Below are positions 1 through 20,047 of a stretch of 64,000 bases of DNA, in pieces. Location: contig OENT01000184.1 of the NCBI GenBank assembly GCA_900239685.1, forward strand, positions 1 to 64,000, written 5' to 3'. Source of the stretch: Rotaria macrura (lineage: Eukaryota; Rotifera; Eurotatoria; Philodinida; Philodinidae). Numbering within the stretch: position 1 is the first letter of the stretch; every line of letters starts with the position of its first letter. The position numbers and the translations under genes were made by a program. Under the pieces are notes generated by a model. The model ran no database searches. It was not told where the DNA came from and saw only the letters and a program-made list of their open reading frames with translations.

Positions 1-30
1 TTATGGTAGGTTAAGTTACTAAACGAGTGT

Positions 31-137
31 AGACGCGTCAGGTTATCTTGGACGCGTCTGCACCCCCGAAAATGTTGCATTCTAGATGCGTCCTGATGCG
101 TGAAGTGCTATCATTTACAAACGCTTGGAGACGCGTT
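31..137. repeat. Cluster of ACGCGT-type motifs beside the inverted-repeat element
   Basis: ACGCGT occurs near 32-37, 52-57 and 130-135, with two GATGCGT variants at 85-101. The first two form an inverted pair (AGACGCGTC ... GACGCGTCT) that could fold into a hairpin with an 11-base loop. This is unusual in such AT-rich sequence. The cluster may be a subterminal part of the adjacent element or a remnant of another repeat; function unknown. Confidence 0.4.
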
Positions 138-162
138 ACGACTCGAAAAAAAGTTACATGGG

Positions 163-1228
163 CAGTCCAATCTTAGATTCGACATTGGACTGACACTAAT
201 TTAGGTCATTCTCGGATAAGTTAGTTGCAGATAATCTTGGATTGGCCTAGAAACTTCAAGGCGAATATCATATTAGCCTAGGGCAATGTCGGATCAACAT
301 ATCGATAAGACCATTCTCGAACTCGTTTCAGACCAATCAATAAATGAATACCAAGTAAGCTCCCTAAAATAAAAGTCACTCCATATTAGAGAAGGTCGCC
401 CTCATGACAAGGCCACCCCCTAACAAAAGGTTAACAAGTCGTAACAGAAGGTTACGGCATATCTAGTAGCTTTTTTCAAAAATCCAATGAACATTTTAGG
501 ATTTAGCACTAAAAAGCCTGCTTTTTTTAAATAAAACCTTGAGATTTTTTAATTAAAATTAGTTATATTCCAAGTAAAAAAGCTGATTCTTCGGTACTTC
601 ACAGCTCAAAGTACCTGTTTTAGTGCGTGAAAATGTTTTAAAAACCCCTAGCTTTCTCAGAAAATCCTAGCAAACAAACTAGCCCACAATAAAAGGCAAC
701 ATTTGGAGGGACGATGTAAATTTCTACAATAGAAGATCGTGACCTTTTATTTAGCGGATGGGTTTGTATAATATTAAATTAAAGTTGAAATAAGTTGTAG
801 AGAATTTTATTTTCGAGAACAGTGCATCTATAGTCATAAAAGAATAAAACAAAGAAATTTTCAAGAAATTTAGAAGTAACACGATGAAATAGTCCTAGTT
901 TCTTAACCCATCAGATTAGCACAACAAGAGGCATTCTTGTGTCCAATATATATTTGATATAGTTTTAGGCAACACAAATATCCTCCCCCTTCGCCCCCCC
1001 CCCCCCTCATGAAAATTCATAATTATATTTAGTATCCAATGATTGATTGGTCTAAAACGAATTCGAGAATAACCTTACTGAAATATTGATCCGACATTGG
1101 CCTAGTCCAATCTGAGATTCACCTTGAAGTTTCTAGGTCAATCCAAGATTGGACATATTTGCAACTAACTTATCCGAGAATGACCTACAAATAGTGTCAG
1201 TCCAATGTTGGATCCAAGATTGGACTAG
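163..1228. mobile_element. Foldback/MITE-like element with long imperfect inverted repeats
   Basis: The stretch 163-355 reappears, reverse-complemented and diverged, at about 1033-1228. Shared blocks in the same order include CATTGGACTGACACTA, AGGTCATTCTCGGATAAGTT, CCTAGAAACTTCAAGG, CAATGTCGGATCAA and AGACCAATCAAT. The arms are about 190 bp and enclose about 680 bp with no convincing open reading frame; the loop carries a run of about a dozen C near 996-1008. This layout fits a non-autonomous foldback or MITE-type DNA element. I see no transposase and could not define a target-site duplication, so the true ends may lie a little outside. Confidence 0.7.
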
Positions 1229-3477
1229 TTCAAAGTGAACGGCTCAGATTGACCTAGGTGGATCTGAGAAGGAGGAGTTCGATTTCAACCATATTTCAAA
1301 ATGCCATACACTAGTCTTTGTGATACCTTTTCATAGGATATAATACAAATGATGTTTCAAAGAGTTGGACGTCAAAAAACCAGTGATACATTTATACTGT
1401 AGATTTATAAACGATGATTGAAGATATCGTTCTTAAGTTTCAAATATTTCCTCATCAAATTTTTGAATAATTAAGCCCACGAACATTGAAAGAAAGTACC
1501 TAGGAAACGACGAAGTAAAAAGACAATTTTCATAAAAATAGTAACAACAAGTAGATCTAAGTTTACATTTGAATCTTATGAAAGTAACTCTATTAACCCT
1601 TCTTCATAGTAGAAAATCTACAAAATTTAAGGATACTATATCTATCTTGTAATATATAGATATCTCAACTCTTTTTCGCACATAATTTGAAGTCCTTGAA
1701 TACCTTTGGAGATCGTTCGTTATCACGGATAGAAACCGACTCTAGATTCGTGATAACAAAAAATTATTTTCTTATTTATCTGAAAATCTGCAGAAAACTA
1801 TAAATTGTTCTGGCTATTGCAAACATAAACTTCAAATATAGCTATTCCAATATGAGAAATATTTCATAATCCTCTAATTCTTTCAAAAGACAATAGACTG
1901 AAGAAAGAAGAGAATTAATTTCTATTTACTACGAGATACATTGAGAAATCGTAAATACCCTCGTTTATTTTGAAATCGTAAGGTATCTATTATTCTGTGC
2001 TCCAGTTGAGCAAAAATCGGAGAATGGTGATTTTGATGAATTATTTCTGTGTTTCATCATGTATCGTTGTTTATAACTCTTCTAGAGTGTAGCTTCAAAC
2101 TTTATGGTTATGCTAACAATCCTAATAGACATACTTACGTTCGTGCTCGGTATTACTAGAGTGTATGCTTTTATTTTTCATTTGACAGTCAATGGTTTGC
2201 GTCTATTTATACTTAGGAAGATAGCGTACTGCTGCTCTAGCTCGTATACGCTGTCGTGAATCAATGAAGCATGCATTTCATAAAAAAATAAAGCTAACTG
2301 AGCATACATGCGCTAGTTATTTTATACCTTATTTCGTTTAATATTTTCTCTCTATAAGTTGCATGATGCGTTATTATGATGACAAACTAGGCGTACATAT
2401 TAACTAAAACATTCACGAGGTATTTGAAGGACGAAACCTCTTCTCCCAAACAAAAGGAAGGTAACAAAAATCGTTTATTTGGATGTCACAAATGAAAAAT
2501 TTCATGCATATTGTTTACTAAACATCAAATATATTTTTTTATTAACGAAAATAAGCCGCTCTATCAAACAAACAAATAAAATAAATAACCATAACTTATG
2601 TGTTTTGAAAAATTCACCGATTAATTTCAAAAGGTAAAAATATGTTAGTAAAAACTTCAAAAACTTCGAAGGAGTACCACTCTATTATGACGAACTCTCC
2701 CGTACTTCTAGAAAACTGGTCGAAAACAATTTCTACATCAATTTTTAATTTGTTCAATGAAGCAGTGCTATTGGAAACACTCTCATTGGTTAAAATTCAA
2801 TCTGAACTTTTTATTTTTATCGATTATGCTGAAAAATATACAAGAAAAGTTGATTTTGACAATGTCAGAAGTATTTGGATAGATTTTTTTCTCACATCTA
2901 GTATTCCTTTGCATTTTCACAACAAACCTTGTGCATCACAAGTGCCACTATAACTTCAATCAATAGTGTTACTTCTCTTAAAACAAATGTAACAAAGAAA
3001 AATAATGTAGTACAATCTATCACCATTGACCTATAGAGAACATTCTTCAGCAAATTATAAGCGTCTCTAGACGTAATAAACATGCATACTCAAAAAAAAA
3101 CATTCTTCATATGCGCTCACGAAAGTGAAAATGTTATTTTCGTTATTTCAAATATATATTTATTTATTTATTCAAGGCAGAGCTCATATATCTATTTGAT
3201 TGAAAATATAAAAAAAGACGAAGAAGAACAATAGATGACAATACAGAAAACAAGAAAAAGAATCAAACAATCAATATAATACATAAATCAATGTTCACAA
3301 TAGTCGAAATACGTCGATTTGAATCTAAACAAAAGAAGAGAAAAAACAACTTAAATTGTTTTCCATGCTTGACACCTCACAGATCTCTATTTTTCTAACA
3401 AATCATCACCTTTCAATCAAAAAGAATAATTCACAAGCATATCTCTAGAGACACAACATACCTTTTTTTCCTTCTCT
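1229..3477. other. Non-coding, AT-rich intergenic stretch
   Basis: I see no exon with convincing splice borders or recognisable protein similarity. The 103-residue open frame at 2642-2953 (+) has no family features and looks like chance. The last part should contain the Pax6 3' UTR. Confidence 0.5.
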
Positions 3478-6242
3478 TTACGGTAGTATCGGTGGATACC
3501 AAATATGCGGAGCGCCACCGTATGTTGACATCGAAGACATATTTTTCATATGATCTGTGAAAAGAAAAAAGAAAACATGTCTACTAATTGATTTTTTTTC
3601 TTCTTCTCCTTCTTTTTCGTATACCTGTAGATAGATTAGTTTGAATGCCTGTTGGATAAGTTGAACAAGAACGATTATAAGGTGTGCTAAATGGACTAAG
3701 TCCTTCGTAACCACGTGTTGAAGCTAGAATGAAATTCCTCTAGGGTACAAAATTCAATTAGAGAAAGAAAAAAACATTACTGGGAAAAAATGTTGGATAA
3801 CCGCTTGAACTACATGCAACAGCAGCAGAAAACCCTGAGCTAAATGCTCCATATTGATGATGATGATGATGATGTGAATCATTCACTATCGATGGATTAT
3901 TTGATGGAAATACTTGAGAATACATGGACGATGGTGGTGCAAGCGGTGGTGTTGTGCCTGATGGTCGCATATTTTCTCCCATATCATTGATCAATTGTTG
4001 ATGTTGTCGTCGACCTTTAACTTTATCTTCTCGACGATATTTAGCTCGACGATTAGAAAACCAAACCTAAGATTTATTAAATTTCCCAAATGATTAAACA
4101 GTTCAATAAAGCAAAAATAATTCTTACTTGAATGCGAGCTTCAGGTAGACTAATTTTTTGTGCAAGTTTTTCACGTGCATATACATCTGGATAGTGTGTA
4201 CTATTAAAAGCTAGAATGATATTTACATAAATAGCATTTGAAAAATGAACAAGGTATTATCATAATTTTCTGCATACCTTGCTCCAAAGCATCGATTTGC
4301 TCTTGTGTAAAGGAAGTTCTATTACGTTGTAATTTTCGTTTTAATTTTAAACGTTCTTGTACAGCTTCATCATTTTCATTTAAACCATCTCTTAGACCTT
4401 CTTTACTATCGTCACTTCCATCAGATAAATCTAAACAACGAAAAAAAGAAGAGGAAATAATTCTTTGATCATCGAACAAAAAAATGGTGTGATGATGAAG
4501 CTTATGGCAATGATTGAACATCCTTATCATTACGAAGACGTAAAAAGAGCATATTCATTAGATGCCGAAATCATGATATTTTTTTATGCAAACATCAAGA
4601 GATTGATATAAAAATAAGAAAGAAAGAAAGCAAGAAAGAAAATCTATTCGTTCTTTTGTCTAAAATTTCATTACAATTGAGTGACAAAGTAGAATGTTAT
4701 CAACGATGTGGAATAACATGACAGAATATGGAAAGAGAACATCTGTAAAATAGAATGACGATTTTTATGAGTTCAGCCAGGCGAAATGAAGAGACACAAT
4801 GACAAGTAAGAGAAAAAAAAGAGTCCAATTTTTAATGAGGAAGCTTTTTTAAATATAAACAATCTTAAATGGGAAATATTCAAAATCGTTTAAAAATTTT
4901 TTTTGAACTATATGAAGGAAAACTTCTTATCTAGTTGCAAATCATTACAGTAAGTTTGTTATTGTTTAAGATAAGCGAAACATCCAATTAGATTTAAACA
5001 TCATTTCCTTCTGTCCTACTGTGTATATTTGTCTTAATTAGTATATATAGATAAAAATACATAGATGTCAAACTAAAAGAAGAAAAAGAAAAGCTTCATG
5101 CTGTTGTTGTTGTTTTTGTTATTTTTGTTATTGTGTCTATTAATTTTTCGATCAGAAAAACTCCGCCTTGATGACCGTCTGATCATTTATTTTATTTATC
5201 AATCATTAAGAAAAAAGAATTCAGTTCTCGATACATGACTCAAGGGCATCAGCAGTTATTCCTAATTGTTCTCTAACGGACCGATCCGTATCAACAGGTG
5301 GTCTATATTCTACTACAGAACTACATCTGTGACTTCATCATATCAAAAACAAGAAAGGAAAAATGTGGAGTAGTGATTCTTTTCTTGTTTTGATTTTACC
5401 TCCTAAATCATGATGTGGTCCATGATTAGCAGTATCCGTTGTTTGATGTTTGTATTCTGAATTCGAATCACCACTATTGGAATAGATACTTGATGATGGT
5501 TGATGAGCATAAAACGATGATGGTGATGATGACCATGGTTGACTATGTAAAACGCGTAATTTATTATCAACAGAATAATATGTTTCATGGTTAGTCATGG
5601 ATTCTAAGGATTTCGAACCAAGATTTCGGAGTACTCGATTTATTGATGATACCTAAAGAAAGATGAGACATGACTTTTATGTTGAAAATTGAAGAAAAAA
5701 AAGACAAACAAAAGCATGAAACATACACTTGGTATATTTTCAGGGTTACATATATTATCGGCTAGAAGACGATCGCGTATTTCCCACGCAAATATTGATG
5801 GTGTTTCACGTTTGTATTGAGCAATTCTAGTTACAACATCAGATGTAGCTACGCGTGGTTTTGAACCTCCAATTGCGCGTGGTTTTATGGAACCTGTTTC
5901 ATAATAACGTGCTAAGATTTTTGAAACACAACCATTCGATACTTGTAAACATCGACTGATATCACATGGACGCATGCCACTATGAGCAAGTTCCACAATA
6001 CGTGTTCGTGTACTATCGGGTAATGGCCGACCATTAACGAATAAACCTCCAAGTTGGTTAACACCTGAATGCCCTGAATTAATTTAGAAAAAAATTAGAA
6101 TTTCACATGAACGAAAAGAAAAAGTAATAACCTCCGGTGATCGATCACCGTTTAATTTCTTATCAAAACAACAACAACAACAACGAAAATAACAATAGCG
6201 CTTACCTTTATGTGGCATTGAAAGATCATTATGAATATCCAT
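3478..6242 (-). CDS. Pax6: Pax6 (eyeless) transcription factor, 8 coding exons, about 444 aa
   Basis: Exons (minus strand): 6242-6206, 6073-5727, 5652-5400, 4430-4278, 4210-4128, 4066-3781, 3723-3625, 3554-3478. All junctions are GT..AG and phases match, giving 1335 nt. The protein starts [14 protein letters not shown] complete paired domain follows (about 13-140; PAI half with HSGVNQLGG and RPCDISR, RED half with [12 protein letters not shown] and INRVLRNL), then the linker signature [14 protein letters not shown] paired-class homeodomain lies at about 246-305 ([13 protein letters not shown] ... [13 protein letters not shown]) with Ser at recognition position 50, as in Pax proteins. The C-terminus is rich in Ser, Pro, Tyr and His, like the usual Pax6 activation region. 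Pax6 is a nuclear DNA-binding regulator of eye and brain development; length is close to the usual 420-440 aa. The short first exon is chosen because its donor and phase fit exactly. Confidence 0.95.
5235..5312 (-). other. Possible extra or alternative Pax6 linker exon
   Basis: Inside the 969-bp intron between the paired-domain exon and the homeodomain exon, 78 bases are open in the frame required. They are preceded by TTCTGTAG and followed by a GTATCG donor. They would add about 26 residues ([12 protein letters not shown] ... ADALES) without disturbing the downstream frame. If the donor is not used, translation stops five codons later and gives a paired-domain-only isoform. Without it the flanking exons still join cleanly, so it is optional. 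Confidence 0.4.
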
Positions 6243-9200
6243 GGGTTAAACGAACTGGAATAAAGAAAAACTGCATCACAATAAAAATGTTAATATACGA
6301 AAAGTATACCTCGTCATGATTGTAATTTTATACTTATCAATCATTTGAGTGTACTTTTACAAGAGTTAGAGAAATGAGCTGGTCTGATATTAATATCTGT
6401 TCTGTTATTTTTTCAAATAAAACAAAAAAAGAACTGCATTCTGTTTTTCTCTTTTCTTCTTCGTAGTCTTCTTTTTTTTCTGATCAAGAATATTAGTAAC
6501 AACTTACAGTTCAGTGAGTTGGAACTTGTTTCGGATCACACACACGGACGGGCGGGCGGACAACGCTCGCACGGATTCGGTTAGTTAGCTTCGTGTGAAC
6601 GCTCGATTTATGCGCTTACAACTGAAAGCATCGAGACAAAACACATAAACTGGAGAAAAATCGGGCAAGCGTATAACGACTGAAAAAAAGAAATAGATCG
6701 GGAAAGGATAAGAAAATGAGAGAGACAGAGAAAAAATGGCAAGAGGGAGTTCACCAGTAGCAAATCCGATTGTTTGTCGGTTTCTTTTTCTCTCCATCTC
6801 TCTGTTTCCATTTTACTGCTCGGATGAATATGTATACATTCTCCTTTTCTGACTGGCTACCTTCTTTTTTCTCTTCTTCTTCTTCTACATTTTGCCATTC
6901 TTCATATATCGACGACAACATTAAGGCACTTTGTTGCAATCAAGTAGGCGAAGAAAGAAGAGAACAAATTAACTATTGGTTGACTGATTCCTTTTTCCTC
7001 TCGGGTCGTTTGATGATTGGTTGGTTATTTTTAGTTCATCAATTAATTTTTTTGCTGGTACCTGAATCATTTTCTTATTTCTTTCGTCTCTTCCGTATAC
7101 CTTGTTGATAGAAATCAAAATCAAAATTTATTAGTGACCACCAAGAGAGAGAAAGAGAGTAAGAGACACAGAACGAGAGAACTATGCTTGATTACACATA
7201 CAATCAGACAAGGACATTGGTCAGCAGCGACAGTTCTCATAGAAACAAGGACAGTCATTATCGTCTCATAATTTCTGCTTGAAAAAATCTTGCAACATTG
7301 GCAAGTTGGTATCAAATCATTCATGTGTCTTTGCATGTTATTTTCGGACAAGAAAAAGAAAACAAAACATAAGACGCCTAGAAATTTAATTAAAAAAAAG
7401 AGAATCCGTTTGTTATTGAAAAATCATTTCATCAAATGATTATAGTATACAAATGAATGAAAACAATTTATTCATGGTATAATTTTGAGACGTCAAAATG
7501 TTTATTCTGATTCAGATGACGTATTTCAAATTTTTAAAAAGTATATTTTTGAGTATTTTCTACGATTTACAAACATAAATCAAAAATTAAAAGTAACCAT
7601 CGTACATCCTCGATATCAACAATGATTAAAATTCTACATGATACTTATCTATGATTTGTACATTGTGATGTTTAACGAAACAAAAATACCTTCGTAGAAT
7701 AAATACCAACATGTTTCAGTAGGCATCTTCTACTCAATAGGGCTAATAGAACTAAAAATATTCATAAATATTTATTAAGATATCGTGAAACCTGTTAAAA
7801 ATTTGTTTCTTTAGGCGGACGTAAACTATTAGAGAGGAAAAAATCATGAAAGTTCTTATTACTTATGGACATTGCATTCGTGATTAAAAACAAATATCAT
7901 TATTTTCTCTGTTTCATCAACAAGAAAAACTCATCGAAAATTTTCTTCATATATCAACAAATTATCATTATAACCAGCAGGTAAACTAGATGATACACAT
8001 TTCCCTTGAAAATTTGACGCCATAAACAAGTTTATTTCAGATGATCAGAAAAAAAGAAAAAGAAACCGAATATATTCTATATCATCGATCAATCACAGCA
8101 GGTTGGAATTATTATTTCCACTTGGTCTAAAGATAATAATTAGCCTCATTTCTATTTGATTAACGCCTCTTGCACATGTACATAGAACTACATATATTGT
8201 TTGTTCACAAGTACCGACAGACAAGTTTCGTGCTTACATATCGATGATCATTCTAGCATGATGATATCTGCCTATGAAACTATTTGCTAATGATAAAAAA
8301 AAGAAAAAAAAAGCAATCTCAACTATTTGATGATGATAGAGAGCGAGAGAGAGAGAGAGAGGGATAGAGAAAGAGACAGAATGAGGTGTTAACGCAATGT
8401 AATTTGCTTTGCTCTTGCTTGTCGCTGTCACCGTCAGTTATTCCGCTGAAATGATCAAAGTAAAATTAGCATTGCATTCCTTCAGGGTCTCGGCATGTAT
8501 AAGCGCTATGCCTATCAATAGAAAAGAAGTGACTAATTACAAAGAACTTATCATTGTTAAGAGATGACAAAACTTAAAGGGAGATTGAAGGAAAAAGATT
8601 GTAATCAAAATAAAATATCAACGCTAACCATACACATCTTATAGATCTGATTGATTTCTTGCGATAAACAGATAAACTGTGTCATTGATGGACCTTTTTT
8701 CTATTTTGTTTAAAAATTCAATATTAAAATTTCATTCATTTTCTCGTCATATATAGTGTGTTCAGTGAAACGTATATGATCCGATCCGATTGATGACAAT
8801 ACAATTCGGTTCACAATCAGAAAGAGAAAAGAAAGAATTGCGGAAAAAAATTTAATTGACTATGATATGTATATGAGCAACTGACGAAGAGGAGCGGGCA
8901 AAGACAATCATCATCTTTTCTAGTTCTGTTTTTGCACTGTCTTTTGAAATCTAAAAACTTTTCCATTCGACTCACCTGTATTATTGATGATCTTAAAATG
9001 AAAGAGTTACAAGATATGACTACTATTAAAATAACAGTTGGTGAAATAACGAAAGAAAAAGAAAGTTGTGAGAAACGCTTATATTCTCCAAAAATGTCTT
9101 TCCGCTTTCATCCATTAGCCTTTCCGGTATATATCATTGCAAAAAAAACTTTTTTCGTCGCATGGTTTAGGATCATTTTATTATTCTTTATATTTGATAA

Positions 9201-9759
9201 GGAAATTCATATTAAACATTTATTGAATATATATCAAGCATAGACAATCTGACAACAGAAAGAATTCATTGAGCTGGAATATTTGTGTCAAAGAAAATAT
9301 TGAAATAGAATTAGAATCCTCCAGGACAGTTCTAAATCTCGAAAGTTTCACTCTTGCGGCACATCATATATTCTCTCATACGATCGAATTTCTGGTTAGA
9401 ATATTTATGAGAAAAAAATCTTATGATCTCTCGATTAGTTTTCGTTTCATCTTTGAGACTCTTTACATTTTATTTTGTCTTATCATGGACGTGTTCAAAT
9501 TGTTTCGTTTTACGGTTTTCTTCATAGGCAAGTAATTTGGGTGATGTTTTAGAATCACGATGATCGAAAAATCATACTCTGTTCTGAAAGACCAGTAACT
9601 TCATCTTTCCTTTCTTTTTCAAGAACTCGACCATTGTGTTAAGAAGTTTAAGCTTTCGAATTTTTATTTCATTAAAAAATTTATATATATATATATTTAT
9701 ATTTCTCGTATACATATATGTATGTTTATATTTTATTGAATACACAAAAACAACAATGA
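6243..9759. promoter_or_regulatory. Intergenic region between DDX41 3' end and Pax6 5' end
   Basis: About 3.5 kb without a supportable gene. It must contain the Pax6 promoter and probably 5' UTR exons, though no core promoter element stands out. It holds a GA-rich simple repeat near 8340-8372 and an AT dinucleotide run near 9680. Open frames of 60-112 codons here are low-complexity and not supported by splice structure. Confidence 0.4.
8340..8372. repeat. (GA)n microsatellite
   Basis: Near-perfect GAGA run with a GCGA interruption at its left end and GGATAGAG at its right end. It lies in the Pax6 upstream region. No other function visible. Confidence 0.8.
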
Positions 9760-16983
<7,224 letters not shown>

Positions 16984-17206
16984 ATTTATGTATCTGAATT
17001 TCAGAAAGAGATAGGAATTTTCATTAGATGTATTATTATAAATCTTCTTGTCTGTTTAAAATAAACATAAGCAATGAAGATAAGTGTTTTTATTTTAGTT
17101 TATTTTATTTTATTTCGATCACATCATTGTGTTGTTAGAGAATATGTTCCTTTGAGAATGTGTTTTCTATCGTATTTACAATAAACACAAACAAAAAAAA
17201 AATAAT

Positions 17207-18946
17207 TCAAATCAAAAGTGTAACAAATTGTGGTTGATTATGTATATCTTTTCGACACATTGGACATGAACGATTTTTCAACATCCATTCACCAATACAC
17301 GATGAATGATATTCATGTGAACAAGCCAATATACTAACTTCCTGACCACTACGATATGATTCAAGACAAATGGAACATTCTGATACAGATTCACCATGGG
17401 ATAAACTTGGTGACGGTGATGGAGATAGACATACTGTAAGAGATGATGTTGTATTTGATAATGTTGGTAAATTAGAATTAATTTTTGGTTCTTCTTTTAC
17501 AGTGACACTGTTTTTCAACGATTTATTCAGAAGTCGTTGAATAACCGTTGCCTAATAAAGAAAATATTTAACATATATGCAGAAATCTTAAAAAACTAGC
17601 TGCTTGCAAAACTTACACTAGGTAATGTTGGAGCAGTACAAATACCATTTTGCAATAAATATTGCTGAATTTCCCAAACGAAAACAGTTGGCTTATTTTC
17701 TTTATACTTAAGAATTTCATTACGAATATGAGCAGTTAAACGTGGACGTTTGTTCTTTTTGGACGGTATAGAAACTTTCGATGTTTGTGATATTGTTTGG
17801 TTCGTCAGTGATGACGATGGTGGTGGTGGAGCTCCGGAGAAATTTAGCGATGGTATCATATTGTAAAACGATGAGTAAGGATTGTTTAATGTGATTTGTG
17901 AGAGTCGAGAAGTTGCAGTAGATTTATCATTTGTTGCTAACTGTGAAGATGAAGTTGAAATTGGATTGTACGATGAATATGAAGCTGAAAGTGAGTTAAA
18001 GAATAGTGATTAAATATGAGCTAGCTGAATTCATTTCTATTAGAAACACAATGCATAGATAGCTGCACTTTGGACACCTTTCTTTTTCTAATACGAACGA
18101 CACATTGGATAAAACTAAAACGAATCCTATACAGTCAAAACTCATATGGGTACGTATAAGATGGTTTCGATTCTGACTAATACGAAAAGTAATTGATCGT
18201 TTTCATTGCAATTTCGTTTGATTTGTAGAAAAACTATAGTTCGTAGCTCATTCATGTACTAGTAACGAGTATTGATTCAATGAAAAGTTCACTTAGGTAA
18301 TTTAGAAAACATTAACTATGAACTAATCCAATTGTTTCAAATTAATGTTAGCGAATATTTAATCAATTTTCAAAACATACTTAGTCTAGAATAATCATGG
18401 TACGAAGCGCTTTGTGTACGCATTAAAGACGATCCATTATTCCAACCAAAAAATAGTCCCGACGAATGATTTGAATAATTAAATGTAACATTCGAAGGGG
18501 GATTAGATGTAGATGATGACGACGACGAGTAGATTGAAGATGATGCCTGTAAACTTGACTCGGCTAGAGAACATTGGAAAAAACAATGAGTATTATTTTA
18601 TATTAGATATACATTGATAAATCATACTATGGCGTCGATAGAAATTAGGATTTGAATTGTTGAGATTCGGAACCGTATCGAAAGATGAATGATAAAATTT
18701 ATTAATTGATGGAATACCACCGGTAGAAAATAATGATGATTGCGGGTGAAATGCTGAAAAGTTTGATTTTTCCCAAGAATTATCGTATGCCGTTGTTGGA
18801 TATGAACGATTCACTGCATAGTTATTATAATCTAATGAATATTATTTTTGCATTTTTTTACAATCGCATTTTTTTCTCAATTGTTTTAACTTACTGATCG
18901 ACTGAGACATTGCATGAGCGGTATTTTCAGCTACAGTCATCATCAT
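17207..18946 (-). CDS. Paired-box RED subdomain fused to a RING-H2 finger, 377 aa
   Basis: Exons (minus): 18946-18895, 18813-18628, 18563-18381, 17984-17617, 17551-17207; all GT..AG, phases consistent (1134 nt). Residues 1-218 are Ser/Asn/Tyr-rich and look disordered. Residues 219-277 match the C-terminal (RED) half of a Pax paired domain: RPRLT, then YKENKPTVFVWEIQQYLL, NGIC, LPS and IQRLL, against [29 protein letters not shown] and INRVL in the neighbouring Pax6. The intron after Pro-Ser is in the same place and phase 0 in both genes. Residues 322-362 are a complete RING-H2 (C-x2-C-x14-C-x1-H-x2-H-x2-C-x10-C-x2-C). No PAI half and no homeodomain are present. A RING-H2 normally recruits an E2 ubiquitin enzyme and RED normally binds DNA; a DNA-targeted E3 ligase is inference only. 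An acceptor AG directly precedes the first ATG, so a spliced 5' leader is likely. Confidence 0.85.
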
Positions 18947-20047
18947 CTAAAACTACACAATAGAAAAAGAAGAAAGAAAGCAAGTCGCCATGTTCAATAT
19001 ATGCTATGCGTTCATTCATTACAAACAAAAAGAAGAGGGAAAAAAGAAGACCCACTTCGTCACGACAACTGTATATAAATCGTTTGTGTGTGTGTGTGTG
19101 TGTGAGCGTGCCTTCTTTATACACAAAGAGTGTAGACATGTGTTAGTTCAGAACGAACCCATACGGGAGAAAGAGAGAGAGCGTGCGCACGCAAGAGAAG
19201 GAGAAAGAGATATACGATGTCTCGTCTTTCTCTTAATTATACAGTTTGTTCTTTCGTTCTGTCAGATATTTTCTTTCTCACTCTCTCGTTTTTTTCACAA
19301 GGCAATGGAAAATGGAACTATGCTATCTTTCCTTTTTTTTTTTGATTATACTCATTATTTATGATGGCGGTCGACATCCCATTGAAATCGCCCCGTCGCG
19401 CAATACATGCACGCACGGACACTCCCCCGGTCTTTTTTTTTTCATTTCTCATTTTGTTCTCATGTCGGACTAGAAAAGACAGATATATAAGATGCATGAC
19501 CACCACTGTCAAGCTCGTTGTAACTCACAAAAATGATAATTGATCACTCTCTCATCTGTAAGCTTCAATGGTTTACTTTCTAACCGGAGGTTAGAAAAAT
19601 GTGAGCATCTGTCTATCTATGACCCATTTCTTTTCATACACCAATAAGAAACAGAAAGAAAAAAAATTATATCTTTTGTATACTTGTCTATTACTTTTTC
19701 TTCTCTTTTTGAAACAAAAAAAAAACTGAATAGAAAGAATACATTAGTGACCTAATATTATAGAACTGATAGTTAATTCTCTCACGAAAGATTCTTGTCT
19801 TACGTAGTACACATACAAACAAAAAAAAAGAACGAATATTCATAGAAAGAAGAGAATGTAATATAGGAAGACAAGATAAAAACAGAAAAAATGTCTAATC
19901 ATCCTGCTTTCTCATCTTGCTCAACATCGTAAAAATGTACACGTACACATAATATAAGATTTTACTGTTGCACACAACGAAAAGTATTGATCTAAATCCA
20001 TTAATGATATGTGCAATTAAATATACATATTTATAGACATATATATA
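18947..20047. other. Intergenic, simple-sequence rich
   Basis: No supportable gene. It carries a (GT)n run at 19084-19104, GA-rich stretches near 19170-19210 and several poly-T tracts. It should hold the promoter of the RED-RING gene and the 3' UTR of the RNF38-like gene, both transcribed leftward. Open frames on either strand are low-complexity and unsupported. Confidence 0.5.

Noticed and set aside
6585-7351. Several overlapping open frames on both strands upstream of Pax6
   Set aside because: They overlap one another in different frames, are low-complexity and show no splice structure or similarity.
8932-9535. Two plus-strand open frames of 103 and 88 codons
   Set aside because: No recognisable domain, no splice continuity between them, AT-driven composition; likely chance.
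18990-19543. Open frames of 60-124 codons around the GT repeat
   Set aside because: They depend on the (GT)n and poly-T tracts, which are open in several frames.
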